From Streptomyces sp. B1I3 (lineage in GTDB: Bacteria > Actinomycetota > Actinomycetes > Streptomycetales > Streptomycetaceae): a stretch of 64,000 nucleotides of DNA. Positions within the stretch are counted from its first letter, which is position 1. Each line of letters starts with the position of its first letter. The notes beneath the pieces are model-generated. The model was not told the DNA's origin, searched no databases, and saw only the letters and a program-made list of their open reading frames with translations. Made by a program: the position numbers and the translations under genes. This document shows, piece after piece, positions 41,708 through 51,277 of the stretch. The stretch spans positions 5,850,501 through 5,914,500 of the forward strand of contig NZ_JAUSYD010000001.1 of the NCBI RefSeq assembly GCF_030816615.1. The letters are read 5' to 3'.

Positions 41708-42473
41708 CTGCCCTCTTCTCCTCGGTCGTCATGTCATCAGCCGTGGGGTCCCCGTCCGCGACGGAGGCGTCGGCCCGGGTTCCGGTGCGCACGGTGAGCG
41801 TGTCCTCGGGGGCTTCGCTGCACACGGCGAGCACGGTCGTCCCGCGGTCCGCGAGGGTCCGCAGCAGTTTCCAGGCCTCCGCGCGGTCGGCCGCGGAGAG
41901 TTTGAGATCGGTGTCGTCCACCGCCAGCAACCGCGGACCGCCCATCAGCGCGAGGGCGGCGGACAGGCGCATCGCCTCGAGGCGCTCCAGGTCCCGTACG
42001 GACGTGCGTTCCGCCTTGGGCAGGTCCGTGAGGTCCAGGCCCGCCGCGTCCAGGGCGGCGTCGATCGTCGCCCGTGCCATGGCGGTCCGCGCGGCGCGCG
42101 GGCGCAGCAGGGAGCGCAGCGAACCGTCGAAGCGGCGCTGCAGCAGAACCCTCTCCCGCAGGTGTTCGCCGACGGTGAAGGCGGGATCGAGTTCGCTGAC
42201 ACCGGGTACCGGTCCCAGTGCGCTGATCCGGCGGACGGCGGCCGCCCGGCGACCCGGCAGGCGCAGGCCGGCGACCTCCGCGTGCCCCTGTGTGGCACGC
42301 ATCCGGCCGGTGAGGGCGAGCAGAAGGCAGGTACGGCCCGAGCCGGACGGGCCCTCGATCGCCACAAGCGTTCCGGGCTCGGCGGCGAAATCGACACCTC
42401 GAAAGGCCCAGCCGCGTGGCCCCTTCAGTCCGAAGTCCACAGCGCTCACCGCCGCACCCTGCGGGCTGTCCAC
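41679..42473 (-). CDS. ABC transporter ATP-binding protein with degenerate motifs
   Basis: A 264-residue ABC-type ATPase domain paired with the YhgE-like permease. The Walker A motif is GPSGSGRT, with Arg47 in place of the invariant Lys. The signature LSGGQ is not recognisable (RDLERLEAMRLSAALAL instead). Walker B is RLLAVDDTD, with Asp in place of the catalytic Glu. It may hydrolyse ATP slowly or act as a regulatory subunit. GTG at 42473 is chosen because it follows a GGGGTGGGG. The frame is open further upstream, but that would place the operator inside the gene. First gene of the ATPase-YhgE-TetR operon. Confidence 0.85.
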   Translation of the reverse strand: MDSPQGAAVSAVDFGLKGPRGWAFRGVDFAAEPGTLVAIEGPSGSGRTCLLLALTGRMRATQGHAEVAGLRLPGRRAAAVRRISALGPVPGVSELDPAFTVGEHLRERVLLQRRFDGSLRSLLRPRAARTAMARATIDAALDAAGLDLTDLPKAERTSVRDLERLEAMRLSAALALMGGPRLLAVDDTDLKLSAADRAEAWKLLRTLADRGTTVLAVCSEAPEDTLTVRTGTRADASVADGDPTADDMTTEEKRADASAETGRA

Positions 42474-42510
42474 GGCCCCACCCCCGATCCGGTACGCGCT
42501 CCATTTTTGC

Positions 42511-42524
42511 ACTGACTGGTCAGT
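42511..42524 (-). promoter_or_regulatory. Palindromic TetR-type operator
   Basis: ACTGACTGGTCAGT is a perfect 6-2-6 inverted repeat of the ACTGAC...GTCAGT type common for TetR-family repressors. It lies 38 bases upstream of the ABC ATPase start, in the only promoter region of the operon that ends with a tetR gene. Confidence 0.75.
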
Positions 42525-42655
42525 ACAGAAAACTAGCCCGAACTCTCGCTCGAAGCAAAGAGCGAGGTCAGGGGAGGTTTCTGAGGGATTGTCAGTGCCG
42601 GCCGCCACGATGGATACAAACGGCCACGAAGCCGTCACACGACAGGAGGTTCGTC

Positions 42656-43177
42656 ATGGCCAGCTCGTCCGCAGCCGCCGCCCCGCGGCGCCGCGCAGGC
42701 AGCCCTGCCCCCTCACTGACCGGTCCGGCAACCGACGTCCACCCCGTGCTGCGCCGCACCACGGCACCACCCGCCGCACTCGATCTGCTCGCCCAGGCGC
42801 ACACGGGCCTGGACGAGGCCGCCGTCCTGGACGTGCCCAACGAGCGGTACGCCACCGCCCACCTCGCGGCGCTGCGCACCGCTGCCGCGGTCCTCGCCGC
42901 CCGCGGCCGGCCCGAAACGAGCAGGCGCCGCCGCGAGCGGATCCGCAGCGCCTGGGAGGTCCTCCCGGAGATCGCACCGGAACTCACCGAGTGGAGCGCC
43001 CTGTTCGCCTCGGGCGCGCGGCGCAGGGCCCGTGCGGAAGCGGGCATACCCGGTGCGGCCACCAGCCGCGATGCCGATGACCTGCTGCGGGACGCGGCGA
43101 TGTTCCTGCGCCTGGTCGAGCGGCTCCTGGTGCTCCATCCGGTCCTTCCGCAACCCCGCGGGGACCGGCCCGTGTAG
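42656..43177 (+). CDS. SAV_6107-like HEPN-domain protein
   Basis: A 173-residue protein. A basic N terminus of about 40 residues (SSSAAAAPRRRAGSPAPS) precedes an all-helical domain, ALDLLAQAHTGLDEAAVLDVPNERYATAHLAALRTAAAVLAARGRP...RIRSAWEVLPEIAPELTEWSALFASGARRRARAEAG...DLLRDAAMFLRLVERLL. This corresponds to the actinobacterial SAV_6107-type HEPN family. HEPN domains are often RNases or nucleotidyltransferase partners, but the usual RxxxxxH motif is not evident, so activity is doubtful. The ATG has a strong AGGAGG upstream. Its promoter region is shared with the divergent ABC operon and its operator. Confidence 0.8.
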   Translation: MASSSAAAAPRRRAGSPAPSLTGPATDVHPVLRRTTAPPAALDLLAQAHTGLDEAAVLDVPNERYATAHLAALRTAAAVLAARGRPETSRRRRERIRSAWEVLPEIAPELTEWSALFASGARRRARAEAGIPGAATSRDADDLLRDAAMFLRLVERLLVLHPVLPQPRGDRPV

Positions 43178-43207
43178 CGGCCCGCGCCCATGACCGGCAA
43201 GGACCTC

Positions 43208-43246
43208 GGCGGGGACGCCGGCGGGGACGCCGGCGGGGACGTCGGC
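43208..43246. repeat. Three 12-bp tandem repeats
   Basis: Units GGCGGGGACGCC, GGCGGGGACGCC and GGCGGGGACGTC lie in the 268-base intergenic region between the HEPN-like gene and the methyltransferase gene. No gene is seen there. Confidence 0.8.
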
Positions 43247-43445
43247 AACGGTCGCGACCACGGCCGGGTCCGGTGCCGGTGACGGTCCGGTGGAATCCGG
43301 GCAGGGCCCGGCCGCCCCCTGCCGGTGACCGGCCGTGGGGTGACCGGAGCGGCGGTGCGAGGCAATAGGGTGGGGAGCACCCGTACCACCTGCACTGTTC
43401 ACGCTCCGCCGTCCGTGGCGGCACCGTGCCGAGGAGTCAACTGCC

Positions 43446-44204
43446 GTGTCGGACCAGCTGCGCCCCCGCGCCTCCCTCCGTACCGCCGTGGTCTGGGAGG
43501 TCCTCAAGGACGCTCTCGAGCGCCGGGTCAAGGTGACCGGCAGGGAAGTCCTGGACGTGCTCGACACCGGCGGCGGCACCGGTAACTTCGCGGTGCCCGT
43601 CGCGCGGCTCGGCCACCGGGTCACCGTCGTCGACCCCAGCCCCAACGCCCTGTTCGCCCTGGAGCGCCGCGCGGCCGAAGCAGGGGTCGACGACCGGGTC
43701 CGGGGCGTCCAGGGGGACATCCTCGGCCTGTTCGAGGTGGTGGACCGCGCGGGGTACGACGCGGTCCTCTGCCACGGCGTCCTGGAGTACGTGGACGATC
43801 CCGCCGAGGGCGTACGGAACGCCGTCGACGCGCTCCGCCCGTCCGGCGCTCTCAGCCTCCTCGGCGCGGGGCTCGGCGGCGCCGTCCTGGCGCGGGCGCT
43901 CGCCGGGCACTTCACCGAGGCCCGCCACGCGCTGACGGACCCGGCAGGGCGCTGGGGCGAAGGCGACCCGGTGCCCCGCCGCTTCACCGCCGACCAGCTG
44001 ACCGGCCTGGTCGCCGCCGCCGGGGTCGACGTCGGTGCGGTCCACGGCGTACGGGTCTTCGCCGATCTCGTACCGGGCGTACTGGTGGACACCGAGTCCG
44101 GCGCGATGGAGGCCCTCCTGAGGCTGGAGGCGGCCGTCGCGGAACTGCCGTCCTTCCACTCGGTGGCGACCCAGCTGCACGTTCTGGGCGAGAAGCGCGC
44201 CTGA
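43446..44204 (+). CDS. Class I SAM-dependent methyltransferase
   Basis: A 252-residue Rossmann-fold methyltransferase. Motif I is VLDTGGGTGNFAVPVARLGH. The acidic end of strand 2 is VTVVDPSPNAL, binding the SAM ribose. Motif II/III is GDILGLF, then AVLCHGVLEYVDDP (post-motif) and ALRPSGALSLLGAG. The C-terminal half carries RRFTADQLTGLVAAAGVDV and a long helix. The pattern resembles CmoM/UbiE-like small-molecule or tRNA methyltransferases; the substrate is unknown. GTG start, with GAGG a few bases upstream. Confidence 0.88.
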   Translation: MSDQLRPRASLRTAVVWEVLKDALERRVKVTGREVLDVLDTGGGTGNFAVPVARLGHRVTVVDPSPNALFALERRAAEAGVDDRVRGVQGDILGLFEVVDRAGYDAVLCHGVLEYVDDPAEGVRNAVDALRPSGALSLLGAGLGGAVLARALAGHFTEARHALTDPAGRWGEGDPVPRRFTADQLTGLVAAAGVDVGAVHGVRVFADLVPGVLVDTESGAMEALLRLEAAVAELPSFHSVATQLHVLGEKRA

Positions 44205-44295
44205 GCCACGGCCGGCAGCCGGCCCCGGCCGCGGCCCGGAGCGAGCGGAGCGCGGCTGATCAGCGACGCAGCCGCAGACGGAGTACCGCTGGGAG

Positions 44296-44341
44296 CACCC
44301 GATCGGGGCGCGGGCCCCGTATGATCGGGTGACACCATCCG
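44296..44341 (+). terminator. Nested hairpin downstream of methyltransferase gene
   Basis: Outer arms CACCCGATC and GATCGGGTG enclose an inner GGGGC/GCCCC stem. It lies about 90 bases after the stop codon. The rest of the 300-base gap (44205-44506) shows no gene and should hold the promoter of the DUF3040 gene. Confidence 0.5.
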
Positions 44342-44506
44342 GCATGACGGATCGGAGGTCGGGGAATCTACGCCTCAGCAGCCGAGTCGCCATGGCGGTC
44401 CGGACTGGCTATGGCTAGAGGGCAGGTTTCACGGGGGCGATTCCCTGCCTATCCTGGAAGGGCCGCATACCGGTCGCCCCCCGCGGCCGACGACGAGGAG
44501 GACTCC

Positions 44507-44914
44507 GTGCCGCTCTCGGAGCACGAGCAGCGCATGCTCGAGCAGATGGAGCGAGCGCTGTACGCCGAAGATCCCAAGTTCGCTACAGCGCTTGAGGGAA
44601 GCGGGCTGCGCAGGTACACCCGGCGACGGGTCTACCAGGCGGTGGTCGGCTTTCTGGTGGGTATCGCGCTCCTCATGGCCGGAATGGTCGCCCAGCAGAT
44701 CTGGATCAGCGTGGTGGGATTCCTCGTCATGCTGGGCTGTGCCGTGCTGGCGGTCACCGGGTGGCGCAAAGCGCCCAAGCCCGGTGAGCAGCAGCAGCCG
44801 GCAGGGAGCGGGAGTGGGGGCGGCGGCGAAAGCCGACATCCCAGGCAGCGCCGGTCGATGATGAACCGGATCGAGCAGCGGTGGCAGCGCCGCCGCGACG
44901 AACAAGGTCAGTGA
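44507..44914 (+). CDS. DUF3040 small membrane protein
   Basis: A 135-residue protein. PLSEHEQRMLEQMERALYAEDPKFATAL is the strongly conserved DUF3040 N terminus. Two transmembrane helices follow (VVGFLVGIALLMAGMVAQQIWISVVGFLVMLGCAVLAVTGW), then a Gly/Gln/Arg-rich basic tail. Widespread in actinobacteria and of unknown function, it is commonly found near the dcw cluster. GTG start with GAGGAG six bases upstream. A longer frame beginning at 44411 is not needed. Confidence 0.9.
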   Translation: MPLSEHEQRMLEQMERALYAEDPKFATALEGSGLRRYTRRRVYQAVVGFLVGIALLMAGMVAQQIWISVVGFLVMLGCAVLAVTGWRKAPKPGEQQQPAGSGSGGGGESRHPRQRRSMMNRIEQRWQRRRDEQGQ

Positions 44915-44998
44915 GCACGCCGATTCCCGGCCGATGCCGGGCAGCCCCCGGCCCTGGCTGTGGAGTGTGCACACCGACGACATGACGCCGGACCTTCT

Positions 44999-45038
44999 GC
45001 GTGAGGGGTGGTCGCTTCACGGCGACCGCCCCTCACGC
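44999..45038. terminator. Terminator after DUF3040 gene
   Basis: Arms GCGTGAGGGGTGGTCGC and GGCGACCGCCCCTCACGC, with one G-U-type mismatch and a short loop. The surrounding gap (44915-45263) contains no convincing gene; its remaining 220 bases are very C-rich on the plus strand. Confidence 0.75.
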
Positions 45039-45263
45039 ATGCCGGCCTGCGGGCCTGTCCGAAGGCTTCCGCCTCGTGCGCCCGGGCATGCCCCGCCCGC
45101 TCCTGTCCTGGCCCGGCCCAGCCTGCCTGTCCCTCTGCTCGGCCCCCTCCCGCTCGGCCCCGCCCCCGCTCCCGCTCGGTGCCGTCCCGCCCGGCCTCGG
45201 CCGGGAAATCGGCAGCTGAGCGGACGGGGTGCGAGACGCGGGTGCGCGACGTGGGCGTGGGAT

Positions 45264-45500
45264 TCAGCCCTGCTGACGTGAAGGGCGGCGCAGCCGCGCG
45301 GCCCAGCGCTCACGGCCGGGCCGGTGCGCCCGCCTACGGGCAAGGGCCGTACGGCGCTCGGACAGAGCCCATATCACCCGAACGGCCGAACGCGGCGCCA
45401 AGGTCGCCCGGAGCCTGTCCAGCCGCCCCGCCGAGGCGCGCAGCCCCGCACGCACGGCCGGCACGTCCTCTTCGGTCCCGGTGACCGCATGCGGGCCCGG
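45264..45500 (-). other. Out-of-frame C-terminal end of the transglutaminase gene
   Basis: In the frame next to the annotated gene, reading starts seamlessly where the gene's sequence degrades: PHAVTGTEEDVPAVRAGLRASAGRLDRLRATLAPRSAVRVIWALSERRTAL...RRPSRQQG, then a stop at 45264. This peptide has the look of the normal C terminus of TgpA-type proteins. One extra base in the run GGGCCCGGGGG (45493-45503) accounts for the shift. Confidence 0.7.
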
Positions 45501-47688
45501 GGGCGTAGAGCACCTGCTCGACCGCCCCCGCCACCCGGTGGACCGCGGCGGCTGCCGTGGCCTCCAGCCTGCCCAGCCGTACGACGCGGGCCGCCGCCTT
45601 CCTGGGGGTCAGCGACTCGTCCGGTGCGATGCCGTGGTCCCACGCCGTATCGGTGACCTCCCGCCAGGCGGCCATCACCCGGGCCGTGGCATCCCCGGGT
45701 GTTCGGCCTCCCGAGGAGCCCAGCCGCCGCGCGCGGGCCCGCAGGCGCCAGAGCATCGGCGAGAGCGGGAGTGCGATGACCAGCAGGCAGCCGAGGGCCC
45801 ACAGAGCGATGGCGCCCGCCGGCGTCCCGGGGTCGGTGGGGCTCACCGCGCCGGGCGCCTCGGACGCGCCGCACTCACCCTGCCGCCGCATCTGCGCGGG
45901 GCAGGTCTCCGAGGTGGACGGCGCCGCCGTGGGCGCCGCCGACGCGCCCTCCGGAGCCTCGGCCGGGCCGCTCGGGCCCTGCGAGGGCGCCTCGGGCCGG
46001 GTGTACGACGGGGTGGTGCCCCGGGACGGTGTGGGCTCGAAGCGGGTCCAGCCCACACCCTCGAAGTACAGCTCGGGCCAGGCGTGCGCATCGCGCAGCC
46101 CGACCGACACGGAACCGTCCGCCTGGACCGTGCCGGGGGTGAAACCCACCGCGACCCGGGCCGGGATGCCCAGCGTCCTCGCCATGGCGGCCATCGTGAA
46201 CGAGAAGTGGACGCAGAAGCCTTCCTTGTCCTTGAGGAAGCGCTCGATCGCGGCCGAACCGGTCCCGGACGTCACCGTCGTGTCGTAGCGGAAGCCGCCC
46301 CCGGAGGCGAACCAGTCCTGCAGCTTCACGGCCCGCTCGTAGTCGTCGGACGCGCCCCGCGTCACCCGCTCGGCGGTCTCCAGGACCACGTCGGGCAGGG
46401 AACCGGGGACCCGGGTGTACTCACGCGCCAGTTCCGCCGGAGGCGCCATCGCCCCGGCGAGCTGCTCGGCCGTCGGCTCCACCACCAGACTGCCGACCTC
46501 GTACCGGGCGCCGCGTGTGGTCTGGCCGTCGTCGCCGACGAGGGTGCGCCCCTCGGGTTCGTACCGCCAGTGGCCGTCGACGTCCACCTCGCTCGCCGGG
46601 TAGGGGAGCGGCAGATACGTCTGCTGGTACGACGGTGACGCGGAGATGTTCGTCCGGATCTCGGTGACGGCGACATCCGGGCCCAGACCGGCCGGCTGCG
46701 GCAACCTGTCCGGCACGTCCTTCAGCCGGCGCGTCGAGGGGCGCCACTCGCTCCCGCTGAACTGGTCCAGGGCGAGGATGCGCAGATAGAAGTCCTGCGG
46801 ACTGCCGGAGTTGGTGCGGTACGACAGCACCTCCCGGTTCTCCGGCTGGTTCAGATTGTTCTGCAGAGACACCAGCGGATTGACCGCGGAGATCGTGCCT
46901 CCGCCGCTTCCCTTGCCCGTGCCGCCGCCCCGGCCGCCCAGCAGCCCGCCGTCCAGAGCGGGCAGCACAGCGGGGATCACCAGCGCGATCCCCAGCGTCA
47001 CGGCGCCGATACGCCGCCCCGTGCGGACCGGGGCCCGGGACGCCGCGGACGGTCCTTCCAGACCGGAGGCCAGGCCCCCCGACGACCGGGAGACCCCGCT
47101 GAAGACCTTCCCCCACGCCGCCAGCCGGTCCCGGCTCTCGGCCAGCAGGAGGAGCAGGTAACCGCCCGCCGCGAGCAGGAACCAGAGCCAGCCGGCCCCG
47201 CCGTCGGAGAGTCCGGCCGCGACCGAGTAGAGCGCGAGCAGCGGCAGACCCGCCGGCGCCGCCGTACGGAAGGTCACCGCGAGGGCGTCCACCGCGAGTC
47301 CTATCAGCAGCACCCCGCCGATCAGCATCAGCTGGATGCCGTCCGTCGCCGGTGCGGGAGTGGCGTACCGGCTGACGTCGTCGGTGCCCGCAGTGAGCAG
47401 CTCCGCGAGCCGCTGGACCGCCTGCGGGCCCGGCACCACACCGAACAGAGCGTGTTCCCTGGCGAACGCCGCGGTCAGCAGCAGCAGGGTGACCAGCACC
47501 TGCAGGCAGATGACGAGCATCCGCGCCAACGGCACCCGGCGGGCCAGCGCGCCGACGCCGCTCTGGATCGCCAGGAGGAAAGCCGCCTGCAGAATCCACT
47601 TCGACGTGTCGACCAGCGGCGTCAGGGACGCCGCCGCCGTCATCGTCGCCGCGAAGGCGCACAGCGCCAGCCGAACACGCCCGTTCAT
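45334..47688 (-). CDS. TgpA-type transglutaminase-like membrane protein (3' end probably frameshifted)
   Basis: About 785 residues as read. Six N-terminal transmembrane helices (DUF3488) are followed by an extracytoplasmic region. It holds a transglutaminase-core domain with catalytic Cys in EGFCVHFSFTMAAMARTLGIPARVAVGF and His in RDAHAWPELYFEGVGWTRFEPTP. A Pro/Ser-rich linker, one more helix (AGAIALWALGCLLVIALPLSPMLW) and a DUF4129-like tail complete it. The last 55 residues in this frame are low-complexity; the better tail lies in the adjacent frame. The ATG overlaps the DUF58 stop (ATGA); a second ATG is six bases earlier. It belongs to the MoxR-DUF58-transglutaminase operon. Role unproven; TgpA is essential in Pseudomonas. 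Confidence 0.88.
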   Translation of the reverse strand: MNGRVRLALCAFAATMTAAASLTPLVDTSKWILQAAFLLAIQSGVGALARRVPLARMLVICLQVLVTLLLLTAAFAREHALFGVVPGPQAVQRLAELLTAGTDDVSRYATPAPATDGIQLMLIGGVLLIGLAVDALAVTFRTAAPAGLPLLALYSVAAGLSDGGAGWLWFLLAAGGYLLLLLAESRDRLAAWGKVFSGVSRSSGGLASGLEGPSAASRAPVRTGRRIGAVTLGIALVIPAVLPALDGGLLGGRGGGTGKGSGGGTISAVNPLVSLQNNLNQPENREVLSYRTNSGSPQDFYLRILALDQFSGSEWRPSTRRLKDVPDRLPQPAGLGPDVAVTEIRTNISASPSYQQTYLPLPYPASEVDVDGHWRYEPEGRTLVGDDGQTTRGARYEVGSLVVEPTAEQLAGAMAPPAELAREYTRVPGSLPDVVLETAERVTRGASDDYERAVKLQDWFASGGGFRYDTTVTSGTGSAAIERFLKDKEGFCVHFSFTMAAMARTLGIPARVAVGFTPGTVQADGSVSVGLRDAHAWPELYFEGVGWTRFEPTPSRGTTPSYTRPEAPSQGPSGPAEAPEGASAAPTAAPSTSETCPAQMRRQGECGASEAPGAVSPTDPGTPAGAIALWALGCLLVIALPLSPMLWRLRARARRLGSSGGRTPGDATARVMAAWREVTDTAWDHGIAPDESLTPRKAAARVVRLGRLEATAAAAVHRVAGAVEQVLYAPGPACGHRDRRGRAGRACGAARLGGAAGQAPGDLGAAFGRSGDMGSVRAPYGPCP

Positions 47689-49057
47689 GACCATCCCCCG
47701 GAGAACCCTGTCGTCGCACCGGCCGTGCCGGGCTGTGGGCCGGAGGGCTCCTGACCCGCCTGCCGCCACAGCCGGGCGAGCTCCACCCCGGGCGGCACGG
47801 CCACCGCCGTCCAGCCGGCTTCGCGCAGGAGCCACAACCGGTCGGCGGCCGGCGCGGCTGCCGCCGCGTCGCTGCCGCGCAGCCAGTCGGAGCTGTTCAG
47901 CACGAACGCGACGGCGGCACCGCTGCGTTGCCGCATCCGGGCCACCACTGCCGTCTGCTCCTCGTCCAGGTCGCCGAGGAACGCGACCAGCAGCCCTTCG
48001 GCGTTCCCGCGCAGCACGTCGTACGCACGGGAGAGGCCGCCGCCGTCGGAGTGGTCGACCACCGCGAGGGTGTCCATCATGAGGCCCGCCGCCTCGGCCG
48101 ACTCCTGGCTCGACCCCGCGAAGCCGTCGGAGCTCTCGTTCGGCACGGCCCGTCCGTCGTCCGTCAGCAGACGCACGGCGAATCCACGCTCCAGCATGTG
48201 CACCAGTGCGGACGCGGCGCCCGACACCGCCCACTCGAAGCCGGAGTCCGGCCCGGCGTCCTGATAGGCGATCCGCCGGGTGTCCAGCAGCACCGTGCAC
48301 CTGGCCCGCTGCGGCTGCTCCTCGCGGCGCACCATCAGTTCGCCGTAGCGCGCGGTGGAGCGCCAGTGCACCCGCCGCAGGTCGTCGCCGTGGCGGTAGC
48401 CGCGCGGAATGATGTCGTCCTCGCCGGCCAGGGCGAGCGAACGCTGCCGGCCGTCACCGTATCCGGACGACTCACCGGCCAGCCTCAGCGGCGGAAGGGG
48501 CTCCGTGCGGGGGATGACGACGAGCGTGTCGTGCGCGCCGAAGGAGCGGGTCAGTTCGCACATGCCGAACGGATCGCTCAGCCGCAGCTGCAGGGGCCCG
48601 AGCGGATAGCGCCCGCGCAGATCGGAGCGGACCCGGTAGGAGACCTCGCGCCTGCCGCCCGCCTCCACCCGGTCCAGCACGAACCGGGGCCGGGGGCCCA
48701 GCACGTACGGCACCCGGTCCTGGAGCATCAGCAGTCCCGTGGGCAGCCTGGACACGTTGTCCATCCGCAGGTGCACCCGCGCCTCCGATCCCGCCGCCAC
48801 CCGGGACGGCGACAGCCGGCGGCTGCCCGCGACGCGGTAGCGGGTGCGGTGGAGCACGACCACACAGACCAGGGGCAGCACCGCCAGCAGCAGCCCGACC
48901 CGCAACAGGTCGCCCTGGCCCAGCACGTAGGCACAGACCGCTGCGGCCACACCGGCGGCGAAGAACGACCGTCCCCGTGTCGTCAGGCCGTGCAGGGCAG
49001 AGCGGAGACCGCCTTTCGCGTCGCCGCTGTCCACGGGGCCGGGCACACCGGCCGCCA

Positions 49058-49058
<1 letters not shown>
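47685..49058 (-). CDS. DUF58 domain protein (vWA-like)
   Basis: A 457-residue protein. Two N-terminal transmembrane helices (FFAAGVAAAVCAYVLGQGDLLRVGLLLAVLPLVCVVVLHRTRYRV) precede a beta-rich region (RVHLRMDNVSRLPTGLLMLQDRVPYVLGPRPRFVLDR). The DUF58 core follows, PRGYRHGDDLRRVHWRSTARYGELMVRREEQP, with its R-G-D-x-x-R-x-I/V-x-W motif. A vWA-type metal-binding-like part comes last (CTVLLDTRRIAYQD). It is the usual partner of MoxR ATPases and is thought to help assemble or chaperone protein complexes. ATG start overlapping the MoxR stop by one base (TGATG). ATGA overlap with the transglutaminase gene at the other end. Confidence 0.92.
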
Positions 49059-50107
<1,049 letters not shown>

Positions 50108-50310
50108 CCGGCCCTCCTCGGCCCCTTGTGCACGGGCCGACGCACGAAACTGCCCGCCCGCCCCGAAATACGGACACTCGCCGGAGGACCCGGAGAGGTG
50201 TCACACCCGCATTCTCGTTGCCGTTACCGCTTCGTGTCACTCGCCTGTGGACAAGTAGGGGCGATATGCCGGGTGTGGGTCGTATGTCGGTGCGGGCGGG
50301 GGCCCTGGCC

Positions 50311-50868
50311 TCAGGAAGCGGGGAGGATTTCGCGCAGCTGGCCGGACGTCACGTCGAAGACGAAGCCGCGCACGTCGTCCGTGTGCAGGAGGAACGGCGA
50401 GGTCCGCACGCGCTGCATCGACTGCCGGACGTCCTGGTCGGCGTCCGTGTACGCCTCCACCGCCCAGACCGGACGCTGTCCGACCTCCTGCTCCAGCTCC
50501 TGGCGGAACTCCTCGGTGATGCTTTCGAGGCCGCATTTGGTGTGGTGGATGAGTACGACGCTGCGGGTGCCGAGCGCCCGCTGGCTGATGGTCAGCGACC
50601 GGATGACATCGTCGGTGACCACGCCGCCCGCGTTGCGGATGGTGTGACAGTCGCCGAGCTCCAGGCCGAGCGCGGCGTGGAGGTCGAGGCGGGCGTCCAT
50701 ACAGGCCACCACGGCGACGCCGAGCACCGGGCGGGCGTCCATGCCGGGATCGCTGAACCGGGCTGCGTAACGGGCGTTCGCCTCGACGAGCCGGTCGGTG
50801 GCCGTCCCGCCGGAACGGGCGGCGGAAGAGGTATCGGTTTCGGCGGAGGACTGCGCGGAAGTCGACAT
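50311..50868 (-). CDS. Beta-class carbonic anhydrase (Rv1284/CanA-like)
   Basis: A 185-residue zinc enzyme interconverting CO2 and bicarbonate. Zinc ligands Cys56 (VACMDAR, with Asp58 and Arg60 of the catalytic dyad), His109 and Cys112 (LIHHTKCG) are in place. CHTIRNAGGVVTDDVIRSLTISQRALGTRSVVLIHHTKCG is nearly the mycobacterial Rv1284 signature. The frame is open upstream, but the ATG giving MSTSAQSSAETD is preferred; no strong Shine-Dalgarno site is seen in front of it. It is separate from the MoxR operon and divergent from the dcw cluster. Confidence 0.93.
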   Translation of the reverse strand: MSTSAQSSAETDTSSAARSGGTATDRLVEANARYAARFSDPGMDARPVLGVAVVACMDARLDLHAALGLELGDCHTIRNAGGVVTDDVIRSLTISQRALGTRSVVLIHHTKCGLESITEEFRQELEQEVGQRPVWAVEAYTDADQDVRQSMQRVRTSPFLLHTDDVRGFVFDVTSGQLREILPAS

Positions 50869-51277
50869 GGATAAGACGTTAACGCGCACGACCGTTCCTG
50901 GCGTGCTGTGGAAAGGGACAAAGAACGTCAACGAGACGTGTTGTGAGGTAAACCACAAGCCTCACTGTCCTGCACCCGGCCGAGTGAGTGCCCGGGTCCG
51001 CCGCGGCGGGGCGACGCGCTGCCCGCTTCGTTGATCGGGAATCGATCGAATGGCAGGGTGGACTAAAGTGACGCGAAGTTACCGACACGCCTGCACATTC
51101 TGCATATTTTTGCATGTTTCGAATTCCCCGTGATGTGCGGCGCACCTGCGGCCCGGCCCTCTCCCGCTCGCCGGTCGGCCGACGCCCCTTCCCCGGCGCC
51201 GGCGGGCCTCCCCTTCCGAGCGGGCGGGGACCGGACCGCAGGTGCGGCCGGCACGGGACTGAGCCTGAGAGGGCGCA
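50869..51277. other. Intergenic promoter region of the dcw cluster; no mraZ
   Basis: About 410 bases. No mraZ gene is present on either strand, although many bacteria have it just before rsmH. The middle (51080-51130) is unusually AT-rich for this genome, with TGCATATTTTTGCATG containing a TGCATA/TGCATG partial symmetry. Just upstream TGACGCGAAGTTAC (51069-51082) matches seven of nine specified positions of the BldD consensus TNACNCWGNGTNAN. The promoters of the carbonic anhydrase gene and of the dcw operon must both lie here. Confidence 0.6.
51069..51082 (+). promoter_or_regulatory. Possible BldD-like site
   Basis: TGACGCGAAGTTAC keeps both outer half-sites of the BldD consensus but mismatches the two central specified bases. 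It lies about 200 bases upstream of rsmH, next to the AT-rich stretch. Weak prediction. Confidence 0.3.

Noticed and set aside
45039..45263. Open plus-strand frames in the C-rich stretch after the DUF3040 gene
   Set aside because: Products are Pro/Ala/Arg-only sequences; codon usage does not show the third-position GC pattern of the real genes, and the DUF3040 terminator lies just before.
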